Source: Dictyostelium firmibasis (Eukaryota; Evosea; Eumycetozoa; Dictyosteliales; Dictyosteliaceae). Taken from it: a stretch of 64,000 nt of DNA. The notes beneath the pieces are model-generated. The model was not told the origin of the DNA and searched no databases. It saw only the letters and a program-made list of their open reading frames with translations. The translations under genes and the position numbers were made by a program. The first letter of the stretch is position 1. Every line of letters begins with the position of its first letter. The DNA lies in NCBI GenBank assembly GCA_036169595.1, contig CM069768.1, positions 4,148,001-4,212,000 on the forward strand, given 5' to 3'. Below are positions 47,562 to 58,563 of this stretch, one piece after another.

Positions 47562-47744
47562 AATATTTTGATTTTTTGAGGTTGTATTTTTGATTGGATA
47601 GTTTGTTAATAATAAAATGTTTAAATTCTGAAGAAAATTTTTAGAAATAATAAAAAAAAAAATGGACTTGAATTTTTGAGTAAAAAACCATTAAAAATTA
47701 AATTTATTCGAGTTTACAGGTAGTTTGTTTTCGGTTAAACAAAT

Positions 47745-48698
47745 TTAGTTGTAGCAATCTTCAATGGTGTTATAATCACCGCATTGGTTGAGCATTGGCT
47801 CACTAATTGTGTAAACTGAACTACCACTGCAGCTATCACCTTCAAAGATTTGAATACTTGAAGCAGTTGAGTTACAAGAGATTTCAAATGAAAAGGTACC
47901 TTGTGAAGAGGCAACATTACCATTGCAGGTATTCAAATATTTGTAATAAATTGAAATGAACGAATTTTTGTAATTTCCATTGCAATCACCAGTGTAAAAA
48001 GCTTCTAAAATGGTATTGGTGGTTGGAATAACTGGATTTGAAACTGCTGATAATTGGAATGTAATACCAACACCTTGGTTACATCCACTATAACAATCAC
48101 CACTAGTTGCAGTAATTGTATCAACTGGTGTACCTATTTATTTTTAAAAATAATAAAAAAAAAAAAAAAAAAACAATAATTTATTAGTAATTATAATAGT
48201 AAATAATATTTATATATTTAATAATTTACCTTGACAATTATCATCGGATCGATTATAAATTGTTTGAACAATACTATCACCACTAACGGTATAGATTGAT
48301 GGAAAATTTTCATTATAGTAGAAGCAAACACCTTCTTTAACTATTTGGCCACCAATTGAAGATGATGGACAAGCTTCACTAGAAGATTGAGATGATCCTA
48401 AAAATCTTAATGACTCTGAAGAACTCCATGATGATTGAGAACCCCATGATGATTGTGAACCCCATGATGATTGTGAACCCCATGATGATTGCGAACCCCA
48501 TGATGATTGAGATTGTGAACCCCATGATGATTGAGATTGTGAATCTAATGATGATTGAGATGAATCGAATGATGATTGAGATGATTCAGAACCAGCGCAA
48601 GTGGCACCTTGGTAATCGAATTGTTCAATCAATACATATTGTGAATTGATAATTCCTGCAAATGCTGATAATAATAAAAGAACACTACTAATTCTCAT
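47745..48698 (-). CDS. Secreted Ser/Trp-repeat protein, tandem copy B
   Basis: Exons 48698-48230 and 48133-47745 give 285 residues. Signal peptide MRISSVLLLLSAFAGIINSQ, then QYVLIEQFDYQGATCAG. A repeat region (about 37-105) follows, made of SQSSWGSQ and SSWGSQ units, longer than the simple Ser/Asp linker of copy A. The C-terminal domain has C-x3-C pairs (CYSGCNQGVGITFQL, FYTGDCNGNYKNSFISIYY, SCNST). Gene organisation equals copy A, so the pair arose by tandem duplication and then diverged mainly in the linker. A Ser/Trp/Gln repeat suggests an extended, possibly matrix- or slime-sheath-associated segment (inference). No enzyme motif seen. Confidence 0.8.
48427..48590. repeat. 18/24-bp coding minisatellite in copy B
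   Basis: Tandem units of CATGATGATTGTGAACCC-type sequence (plus strand) encode SSWGSQ on the minus strand. Four to five near-identical 18-bp units pass into 24-bp variants with an extra AGATTG. Likely length-polymorphic. Confidence 0.85.
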
Positions 48699-48792
48699 TT
48701 TATTTGTTTAAAATTTATATTATTTAAAGAGCGAAAAAAGATAAAATAAAATTAATTTTGAAGTGGAAAAAAAAAAATTAATTTTGAAGTGG

Positions 48793-48835
<43 letters not shown>

Positions 48836-49661
48836 TAACAAGATATTTTAAAAAGTGGGAATTTGAGGTCGACAAAATAATATCCTTTAAACTTTTTTTT
48901 TTTTTTTTTTTTACCACTCATCAAAAAACTCTTTTTAAAATAATGTATCTAAAATAATTTCTTAAAATTTTAAAAAAAACTAGTATTGGGCAAAAAATTT
49001 TAAGATAATCATAAGATTTTAATAGCTAAAAAAATATAAAAAAAATTATAGGAAAAGGTATGGAATTAGAAAAAAAAAAAAAAATATCCTTTTCTTATCA
49101 AAAACACAACCAATAACTTTTTTTTTTTTTTTTTTTCCAAAAAAAAATTATTTCTTACAAAGAAGATGAGGCTCGTATTTATTTTAATTACTTTTAGTTA
49201 TTATATACTGTTTTAATTAAAATTAATATTAAATGTTTTTTAAAAATTTCTTTACCTAAAAAAAAAAATTAAAAAAATTGAATATATAATACAAATAAAG
49301 TATGAGATATCAACTATTTTTTTTTTTATAATAATAATTAAAAAGCAGACAAAAAAATACTTTTTTATAATCAAATAAAATGTGTGGTGTGGTTAATTAA
49401 TAATACTTGAAAAAAAAAAAATAAAAAAATAAAAAAAAAAAAAGAAATAAAAAAAATAAAATATATAATTTTAGTTTTTAATTTTTTTTTTTTATTTTAT
49501 TTTTTTTTTATTTTTTTTTTATTTTTTTTTTTTTTTTCACCTCGTTTTGAAATTTCATAAAAATCATTATTTTTTTTATTTGTTTTTTTAATATTGTTTT
49601 AAATACCGTTTCAAACAATTAAGTTGTACAAGTTAGGTAGGAAAAAAAAAAAAAAGAGAAA
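48699..49661. other. Divergent intergenic region, copy B / urocanase
   Basis: Contains a tandem duplicate of a 24-base unit TTAATTTTGAAGTGGAAAAA near 48750-48795, ending in a ~40-A run; further A/T runs; no gene. The urocanase leader (49620-49661) is A-rich. Confidence 0.6.
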
Positions 49662-51852
49662 ATGGAAGATTTATTATCATTATCAAAAGGTATTCCCCTT
49701 GATCCATTACCAGAACATCCAGGTTTAGACTCAACTGTACCACATCCACCAGGTCGTCCAATTAATTTAACATTAAATGAAAAAAAGGTAATTTTAATTT
49801 TTAATTAAAAACTCATATTTATTTATTTTTAATGATAATTATAATAATAATTATAATTAAAAAATCCTAACACTTTTTTTTTTTTTACCGACCCCTTCCT
49901 TTTTTTTTCAAAAAAAAAATTATTGCGTCTTAAAATATGTATATATATTTATAAATTAGTTAGCAATTAAAAATTCATTAAGATATTTCCCAAGTTCATT
50001 ACATTCAATTTTAGCAGTAGAATTTTTAGAGGAATTAAATAAGTATGGACACATTTATATGTATAGATTTAGACCAATACATTACGAGATGAAAGCATAT
50101 CCAATTGAATATTATCCAGCAAAATCTAAACAAGCAGCATCAATAATGTTAATGATTATGAACAATTTAGATAGAGAGGTAGCACAATTCCCAAATGAGT
50201 TAGTAACCTATGGTGGTAATGGTAGTGTTTTTCAAAATTGGGCACAATTTCATTTAGCTATGAAATATCTTTCAGAGATGACAGATCAACAAACACTCAC
50301 AATGTACAGTGGTCATCCTATGGGATTGTTCCCATCTAATGAGAGTTCACCACGTGTGGTAGTCACCAATGGTATGGTGATTCCAAATTACTCTTCACAT
50401 AAAGACTATGAACGTATGTATGCTCAAGGTGTTTCACAATATGGTCAAATGACAGCTGGTAGCTATTGTTATATTGGTCCACAAGGTATTGTGCATGGTA
50501 CCACTATTACATTATTAAATGCTGGTAGAAAGTATTTAGGTGTTGAAACACTCATTGGTAAAGTATTTGTTTCATCAGGTTTAGGTGGTATGAGTGGTGC
50601 TCAAACAAAGGCAGCCTACATTTGTGGTGCAATTTGTATCGTTGCAGAAGTTAGTCCTGCTGCCGTTAAAAAGAGACACGCTCAAAATTGGGTTATGGAA
50701 GTCTATTCAGAGTTGGATGAGTTACTCGCTCGTGTAAGACTCGCTCTTAAAGAGAAGAAACCACTCTCAATCGCCTATCAAGGTAATATCGTTACACTCT
50801 GGGAGAGATTAGTCGAAGAAAAGGATATTCAAATCGATTTGGGTTCAGATCAAACCTCATTACATAATCCATACAATGGTGGTTATTATCCAGTACAATG
50901 TTCATTCGAGGAATCCAATCGTCTTATGGTTCAAGAGCCTGTAAAATTCAAAGAAATGGTTCAAGAAACCTTGAGAAGACATACTAAAGCAATTAATACA
51001 CTCTCTACTCGTGGTATGAAATTCTGGGATTATGGTAATTCATTCCTCTTAGAGGCATCAAGAGCAAAGGCCGATATCATCAAACCAAACACCGATGGTA
51101 AAGAGTTCATCTATCCATCCTATGTTCAAGATATTATGGGTGATATCTTTTCATTAGGTTTTGGACCATTCCGTTGGGTTTGTACAAGTGGTGATCCAAA
51201 AGATTTAGAGACTACTGATCGTATTGCCAAAGAGTTAATCGAAAGACTAAGAAGTCAGCCAGGTGTTCCAAAGAATGTACAACAACAATTCAACGATAAT
51301 CATCTTTGGATCAGTCAAGCAGGCGAACATAAATTGGTAGTTGGTTCACAAGCTCGTATCCTCTACAGTGATTGTATCGGTCGTTCAGAGTTGGCTGTAG
51401 CTTTCAATAATGCAGTTGCTGATGGTACTTTATCTGCTCCAGTCGTTATTAGTAGAGATCATCACGATGTCTCTGGTACTGATGCACCATGGAGAGAAAC
51501 CTCAAACATTAAAGATGGCTCACAATTCTGTGCTGATATGGCCATTCACAATGTTATCGGTGATTCATTTAGAGGTGCAACATGGGTTGCAATTCACAAT
51601 GGTGGTGGAACAGGTTTTGGTGAAGCTATCAATGGTGGTTTTGGTCTCTTTTTATGTGGTAGTAAATTACAAGAAGACAAAGCAAGAATGATGTTAAATT
51701 GGGATGTCAATAATGGTATTGCTCGTCGTTCTTGGTCTTACAATGATAATGCTGAAAATACAATCAAAAGAGCAATGGAATTGGATTCCTCTTTAAAAGT
51801 TACAATTCCAAATCATACAAGTGAAGATTTAATTAATTCTTTAAATTTTTAA
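49662..51852 (+). CDS. uroc1: Urocanate hydratase (urocanase)
   Basis: Exons 49662-49787 and 49960-51852 give 672 residues, in line with animal urocanases (~676). The enzyme converts urocanate to imidazolone propionate in histidine breakdown, using tightly bound NAD+ as electrophile; cytosolic. Seen: exon 1 MEDLLSLSKGIPLDPLPEHPGLD and PHPPGRP typical of eukaryotic urocanases; LYMYRFRP-like HIYMYRFRPIHYEMKAYP; YSGHPMGLFPS; the NAD-binding GLGGMSGAQ (about 249-257); ISRDHHDVSGTDAPWRETS; and WVAIHNGGGTGFGEAINGG near the end. Codon usage is more biased toward C-ending codons than in neighbours, suggesting strong expression. The first ATG after the A-rich leader is used; exon 1 joins without loss of frame. 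Confidence 0.97.
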
Positions 51853-52469
51853 AAATATATTTTTCTTGGTTTTTTTTTTTTATTAATAAAAAAATTTTAA
51901 TTTAATTTCAATAAAAGATATGCAGAAAATAATAAAACTATAAAATTATAATCAAATAAATGGTTTAAATTTTTAACACATTTAAAAGTGGAAAAAAATA
52001 GAAATTTAGGGAACAAAAATAAAATAAATTTTTATATTCACCCAACCTATTTTTTAAAAAAAATAAAACTTTTGTTTGAAATTATTAATAAATATTATAA
52101 TGATAGTTTAATTTTTTTTTTTTATTATTTTATTAAAAAATATTTTTTAAAAAAAATATATAATATAAAAATATTTTTATGATTAATCTCAAAAAATCAC
52201 CACTATTATAATAATAAATTCAATTTATTTTATAAAAGTTATAGTTAAAAAGTTGATCAATTGTTCGAACATCAAAAAACAATTTTATTGTAATAAAATA
52301 TCAATGAGTTTTTAAAACTGATTGAAATTTATTGTTTTTTGGTTTATAAGGGATTAAAATCATTATCAACTCAAAAAATTCTAACAAGATTTAAAGACAT
52401 AAAAATAATTTAATTTAACTTCATTATTCAGATGAAATTAAGATAAATTTTTTTTATTTTTGGTAATAA

Positions 52470-52722
<253 letters not shown>

Positions 52723-52760
52723 CTTTTTGTGAGCCATATTTGAATTCATTAGAAGCAAAA
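52723..52760 (+). other. Duplicate of GATA gene 2 coding DNA next to the AAT tract
   Basis: CTTTTTGTGAGCCATATTTG continues to TTAGAAGC and aligns to 28707-28742 (CTTTTTGTGAACCATAGTTC...TTAGAAGT) with about four differences and one extra base, both directly after an AAT run. Here the frame is not open. Confidence 0.5.
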
Positions 52761-52914
52761 GGAAAAAAAAAAAAAAAAAAGGTACTCTGGATTATTGTTG
52801 TGTATACCTCTAATCTTTAAAATATTTTTGTCAGTCAATTAATTTTTTCCCATACACAACTTACCACCAACACAAAAAAAAAAAAAAAAAAACTAATTTA
52901 ATAAAAATAATAAA

Positions 52915-52949
<35 letters not shown>

Positions 52950-53354
52950 TAATATTAAAATTAAAGAATCTGTTTAAAATTTATAAGATACATATTAAAT
53001 ATAAAAAAAACAAAAAAAAAACAACTTTTTGAAAAAATGGTGATCTTTGGAAAAAGATTAAAAAGTTTGACGTTAAAAAGTAAAAAACAGTTTTAATTAA
53101 AATTTTAACTTTTTTTTTTTTATAAAATGTTTAGATGATTAATCATAATCTTGTGATTAATTAATTTCTTTTTTTAATTCAAACTGCCACGTGTTTTTTA
53201 ACATTTAAAAATATCTTATTTTTTTTTATTTTTTTTTTTTAAAAAAAAAAGATTTTAAAACAAAAATCTTTTTTTTTTTTTATATTTTTATCAAACATTT
53301 TATTAATTTAAAAAATTTAAAATATTTTATTTTTTTGAAAAAAATTCAAATATA

Positions 53355-54677
53355 ATGGATAACAATTTAATTAATACAATAACCTCTTCAGCAACAATTA
53401 AAAAGGATAGAATTGAATATTGGAAAAATGAAATCAACTTGGATGACTCATTTATTCCACACAAAAACAATCAACCAAATAATATTAATAATAATAATAA
53501 TAATAGTGATGAAAAAAGAGTATTTCTGTCAGGTGCAACGGGATTTCTTGGTGCATATTTACTTGCTCATTTATTAAAATTACCAAATTGTACAATTGTA
53601 TATTGTTTATTAAGAAATAAAAAAAAATTAGGTAATCCAATTGATGATATTTTGAATAATTTAAAACAACATAAATTATATGATCAAATTACACCAAACC
53701 AATTATTAAAGATTGAAGTTGTTGGTGGTGATTTAAGAAAACCAAAATTTGGAATTTCAATTTTTGATTACTCAGATTTAGCCAATGATATTAATTTAAT
53801 TATAAATTCTGCAGCAAATATCAATTTACAATTAAATTATGAAAAGATGAAAACAATAAATGTTAATGGTATTAGAGAAATGATTAAATTATCAATCAGT
53901 GTTCAACCACCAATTAAAATGGTATTTATTTCATCATTTTCAGTATTTAATAATCATATATTAAAAGAAGGTGAAAGATTCGATGAACAAATTCAATTAC
54001 CATTGATTGATAACCTTGAAAAAGAGTCATGTGGTTATATTCAAAGTAAAATCGTATCAGAATATCTATTAATGAATGCCTCCAATAAGTTTAATATACC
54101 AGCAATGATAATTAGATCACCAGTTTTATTTATTAATCCTTATACAAGTATTGGTGCTCATGATTTATTTCAAACACTTTTTCTCTCAAGTCATGAAATT
54201 GGTTTTTATCCAACCCTTGACATCAATGTTTTAGTCTCCCCAATTACTTGGGCATCTGAAAATATTATAAAAGTTATTTTAAATGAAAATTGTTGGAAAT
54301 CATCAAAATCACCATTATCAAAAACGACTTCAATCTATAATATAAATGGTGAAATTCAAAGATTTGATATATTATTTGATGCAACACTTAAAAAACAATT
54401 TGGTTGTAAAGAGATGCCATTTTATGAATGGTGTAATAAAGTTTATAATTCAAATCTCGTTGCATGTAAAAGATATTGCCAATTAAGAACAAATGATTTT
54501 TTAATGTTGTTTAAAATTGATAAAAGCCTAGGTGTTTCTAAAAATACAAAATCATTATTACAATCATTGGGTTCATATGGAGGTAATCATTTTGATTTAA
54601 ATTCAAGTGGTGTTAATGAAGAAATGATACTCAGTTCAATTTCTTACAACAACAAAAAAACATCATCCAAACTTTAA
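53355..54677 (+). CDS. Stand-alone thioester-reductase / NAD-binding (male-sterility-type) protein
   Basis: Single exon, 440 residues. Extended short-chain dehydrogenase fold: nucleotide motif GATGFLG (60-66), VGGDL (about 123-127), the NSAA(N) loop (151-154), catalytic SS (193-194) and YxxxK (Y228-K232), then an FINPYTSIGAHDLFQ substrate-lobe region. This is the reductive-release domain found at the C terminus of polyketide synthases and Lys2-type synthetases, where it reduces a carrier-bound thioester to an aldehyde or alcohol. The lead-in EYWKNEINLDDSFIP matches the usual linker before such domains. No carrier or synthase domain is present here, so it may act in trans on a polyketide synthase or fatty-acid carrier, or be a detached remnant that stayed intact. 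Ends in an Asn/Ser/Lys-rich tail. Confidence 0.82.
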   Translation: MDNNLINTITSSATIKKDRIEYWKNEINLDDSFIPHKNNQPNNINNNNNNSDEKRVFLSGATGFLGAYLLAHLLKLPNCTIVYCLLRNKKKLGNPIDDILNNLKQHKLYDQITPNQLLKIEVVGGDLRKPKFGISIFDYSDLANDINLIINSAANINLQLNYEKMKTINVNGIREMIKLSISVQPPIKMVFISSFSVFNNHILKEGERFDEQIQLPLIDNLEKESCGYIQSKIVSEYLLMNASNKFNIPAMIIRSPVLFINPYTSIGAHDLFQTLFLSSHEIGFYPTLDINVLVSPITWASENIIKVILNENCWKSSKSPLSKTTSIYNINGEIQRFDILFDATLKKQFGCKEMPFYEWCNKVYNSNLVACKRYCQLRTNDFLMLFKIDKSLGVSKNTKSLLQSLGSYGGNHFDLNSSGVNEEMILSSISYNNKKTSSKL

Positions 54678-54857
54678 AATGAAATTTCTTGGTTGATTAT
54701 TATTTTTTAGTGATTTATTAATATCATTAATACTCCCTGTCTCTCCCCCTATTTATAATACATTTTAGTTTATTTGAATAAAGAAGAAAAAAAAAAAAAT
54801 TTGTTTTACAATTCCATTATTTATTTATTTATTTCTTTTCTTTTTCAAATAATAATT

Positions 54858-56645
54858 TTAGTCATAGTGATCACTATGATTACTATTGTTGATGTTATTA
54901 TTATTTTGTTGAGAAGTAATAATTGGAGAATTAGAATAACTACGATTATTTGCATTAACCATTGGTGATGAAGTTGTGGACGAGTAACAATTGTTTACAT
55001 AACCACCATTAGAATTTATACCATTTGTTAAATCGAAATGGTTTGATTTTAAAAGTGAAACAACTTTTGAGAAAACCTTTTCAGCTGCGTCTTTACCCCA
55101 CATGAAATCCAAATGTTCATAGGATGGCTCCTCATGAACCATGATGACTCTGTCACGAGGTAAATGAGAGAGTAATGCCTTGGTATTTGGAAGATTATCA
55201 CTACCACCATAGAATAGAGCGCACTTTGTGAGTATTTGAGATGGATGATAACCAGGAATTACACGACCATGATAACGATGAGGTTTCTTTGAGTCCTCAT
55301 TTGGAGTGATACCCAAAAGAATGTCATCAAACATTTGGAAACGATTGGTTTGAATGATTTGGAACCAATGAACGACAGATTTCACAGAGGTGTATGAAAA
55401 GATATGTGAGTACAACATTTTCTTCTCCTCTTGAGAGATATTCTCTGTACACCAACCAAAAAGGAATTTAACTGATGTATCAATGAGACGAACAAATACA
55501 TCTTTTGGTAGGAAATTTCTCCAAAAGATAGTACTTGGTAACATTGATTTCTTTCCAAAGAGAAGAAAGATAAAATCAGGTCTACTTCTAGCCAAACTAT
55601 CGATCATTGGATTACTGAATCCTTTGACGGTTGCAACGGGTGCTAATGCAATGAAAAGATTGATTTTCTTGGAAATTATGGTATTGGTCGAAAGTGCTGC
55701 CCAACCTTGTGCTGTACCTTGTGAGAAACCAATGTAAGAGATCGATGGTGCACCTGTACGCTCACAAATGAAATTTACAATCGATGGATAATCATAACGT
55801 ACCAACTCATCCAATGACCAATTCCAAAATCCTTCTTGATTTGGTGTGAAGTTTGTATGCTTAAAACTATACTTATTTCCACGATTATTACCTAACCAAA
55901 CATCAAATCCTGCATCTGCCAATATAAATGGTAATGAATCCTTTGGATCGCTTCTACATAACCATGCCTCTGATGTTTGCATAAATCCATGCATAATAAC
56001 TACAACTGGTTTACCATTATAAATTGATAAATTTGATGTTGATGATGCTGATGACATCATTTCTGATATATTATTACTATTACCTGTTGTTGTTGTTGTT
56101 GTTGTTGTTGCCGCTGTTGATGATGTATTTGCATTTGAATTATGAATTTCTTGATCAATATCAACGTGTTGTTGTAATTTTTGTACTAATTTATTTTTAC
56201 GATTATTAATTGTCGATGATGTATTATTATTATTATTTATTGTCGATTTACTTCTCCCACTATTATTATTATTATTATTTACATGTGATCTTGGAGAAGT
56301 TGGTGGTGAATCAGGTGGTGTATTAAATTGTTTTGGTCCTGTTATTCTATGAAGTCCTAGTATGAAACCATCTGGTGTCGTTACGAAATGTTCCTCAACT
56401 GGGTATCCTCTTGCTGTGATCATTTCAATTGCATCACGTTCTAAATCTTTTTCAGATTCACTAGCTTCTTTTGATACAGGTTTACTAAAGCTAATATTAT
56501 CGAAATAATATCTAAATGGTACAAATCCAAATATTGTCGTTACAAAGAATCTTGTAATTCTCTCTACAATCAATATTGTTAATGTCAAATATAATTGACT
56601 CCATCTCCATATAGTTCTTAAAATACTAACAATAATTAATCCCAT
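54858..56645 (-). CDS. Acid-lipase/sterol-ester-hydrolase-like alpha/beta hydrolase
   Basis: Single exon, 595 residues. An N-terminal hydrophobic segment (about 1-45) probably anchors it in the ER or lipid-droplet membrane. The abhydro-lipase lead-in (ITARGYPVEEHFVTTPDGFILGLHRI, about 75-101) is followed by an ~100-residue Asn/Ser/Thr insertion. The hydrolase core comes next: oxyanion HGFMQTSEAWL (219-229), DVWLGNNRGNKYS (248-260), nucleophile elbow GFSQG (306-310, Ser308). An Asp near GGSDNLPNTK and a His in YEHLDFMWG complete the triad. This is the pattern of lysosomal acid lipase and yeast Yeh1/Yeh2/Tgl1 steryl ester hydrolases. The inserted low-complexity stretch between lead-in and core is the main oddity. 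The C-terminal Asn/Ser tail is typical of the organism. Convergent with the reductase gene. Confidence 0.88.
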   Translation of the reverse strand: MGLIIVSILRTIWRWSQLYLTLTILIVERITRFFVTTIFGFVPFRYYFDNISFSKPVSKEASESEKDLERDAIEMITARGYPVEEHFVTTPDGFILGLHRITGPKQFNTPPDSPPTSPRSHVNNNNNNSGRSKSTINNNNNTSSTINNRKNKLVQKLQQHVDIDQEIHNSNANTSSTAATTTTTTTTGNSNNISEMMSSASSTSNLSIYNGKPVVVIMHGFMQTSEAWLCRSDPKDSLPFILADAGFDVWLGNNRGNKYSFKHTNFTPNQEGFWNWSLDELVRYDYPSIVNFICERTGAPSISYIGFSQGTAQGWAALSTNTIISKKINLFIALAPVATVKGFSNPMIDSLARSRPDFIFLLFGKKSMLPSTIFWRNFLPKDVFVRLIDTSVKFLFGWCTENISQEEKKMLYSHIFSYTSVKSVVHWFQIIQTNRFQMFDDILLGITPNEDSKKPHRYHGRVIPGYHPSQILTKCALFYGGSDNLPNTKALLSHLPRDRVIMVHEEPSYEHLDFMWGKDAAEKVFSKVVSLLKSNHFDLTNGINSNGGYVNNCYSSTTSSPMVNANNRSYSNSPIITSQQNNNNINNSNHSDHYD

Positions 56646-56892
56646 TATTAATAGGTTGTTTTTTTTCTTTTTTTTTTTTTTACTCTATATTTTTTATTTT
56701 TCTTTGTTTTTTTTTTTTACTCTTTTTTAATTTATTTTTTTTATTTTTTTTTATTTTTGAAAAATAAATTAATAATTTATACAATAAAAAGACTTTTTTT
56801 TATTTTTTAATATTTTTTTTATTTTTTTTTATTTTTTTGTTTTTTTTTTTAATAATTAAAATTTTTAAAAATAAAATATAAAAAAATAATAA

Positions 56893-57056
<164 letters not shown>

Positions 57057-57165
57057 CTTACGATAAAAAAAAATATATTTACTTTGTTGTATATATTTCA
57101 GAAAGTTTTTATTGATTTTTATTTAATTAAAAAAAATATTTTAAAAAAAATATTATCAGGTTTTT

Positions 57166-57205
<40 letters not shown>

Positions 57206-57470
57206 AATATTAAAATAATGGGTATTTTGTAAATGTGTGTTTAGTGTGTGGGGTTTTTTTTTTTTTTTAAAAAAAAAAACTAATGATACAAATTCAAATA
57301 ATTATTAGATTTATTTGATTTAAATTTTATTTTTAGAATGAAAAAAATATTCAATTAATATGATGAATTTCACACATAAATGTGGTATTTTTACAAAAAA
57401 AATAAAATAAAATAAAAATAAATAAAATAAAATTATTATTATTATTTGAATGTTGGTGTGACAAAAATGA

Positions 57471-57536
<66 letters not shown>

Positions 57537-57790
57537 AATTTTTAAAAAAATGGGAAGAAAAAAAAAAAAAATAAACAAAAATAAACAAAAAAAAAAAAAA
57601 AAAAAAAGACTTAACTGAACGAACTTTAGTTGTCTATGAATTAAAAGAAATCAATTTGTGGTGAAATTTGGTAGTTAAAACTCAACTTTTATAAAAATAA
57701 AAAAAATAAAATAAAATAAATAGAAATTAAAAAGAAATAACTGACATTTACAAAACTATTGGCACATTAAGTTTTTTTTTTCTTTTTTAT

Positions 57791-57823
<33 letters not shown>

Positions 57824-58206
57824 CATATGAAAAAAAAAACAAATTATAAAGAGTTCCTTTTTCTGACAGCATAAAAAAAAATTTTATTTCAGTTTAAAAA
57901 AAAGATGAAGTTTTGCTTAAAGTTGAATCGATGCAAACATTGAAAACCATTGATTCTTTCAAAGATATTGGATTTTGAAAAACTATCTTTAGAAATTAAC
58001 TAATTAAAAAATAATTTTTCAAACAACGCCAAAGAGATATGTGAAAGAAAGGAATGGATAAAAAAAATGATAGGAAACGAAAGCCAAAATCATCATATAT
58101 AAAGGAATTTTATTTATTGAAATCCTTATATAACATATTTTTACTTTATGTTAACATAATTACAATCTAGATTTTTTTTTTTTTCTTTAATTTTTATAAT
58201 GGTAAT

Positions 58207-58275
58207 GAAGTGTACCTGTGATGATTGAGATATGTCTGTAAGAAACCAACAAGTCATTGCCCATCACTGAACTTT
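58207..58275 (+). ncRNA. Possible C/D-box snoRNA
   Basis: GTGATGA (58218-58224) fits box C (RUGAUGA) and CTGA (58267-58270) fits box D, 42 bases apart, with weak GAAGT/ACTTT complementarity outside. The segment is GC-richer than its surroundings and non-coding. Short for a C/D RNA and no internal D'/C' pair is clear, so this remains a candidate. Confidence 0.25.
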
Positions 58276-58563
58276 CTACTTTACTATTTCAAACCCAAAA
58301 ACACATTAAACTGTTTTTGAAGGCCACCAGGAAAGGAAGCATAGCAAGATCCAACTGATTTTTATGAATGAAATATTATTCGTGCTAATACTATCTCAAT
58401 TAACAAATAGATTGTGGGAGTTTTTTTTTTTTTAAAAAAATCATGATGTGTTTTCGGTAATTTTTTTTTTTGTATTTTTTTTTTTAAAAAAAAAAAAAAC
58501 GAGACTGCCATTTTTAAAGTTTTGGCACCATTTCATTTAAAATATTATTTTTATTTTATTAAT

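Larger units (their letters stand above)
47057..47744. promoter_or_regulatory. Intergenic region between the tandem pair, with two CRE palindromes
   Basis: 688 bp between the start of copy A and the stop of copy B. Two TGACGTCAAAT elements lie at 47156-47166 and 47554-47564 in the same orientation. The rest is A/T runs and a short non-host-like ORF. The first CRE is 100 bp upstream of the copy A ATG. Confidence 0.6.

Noticed and set aside
51988-52182. 64-codon frame after urocanase
   Set aside because: Phe/Lys/Ile-only composition, ends in A/T runs; probably chance.
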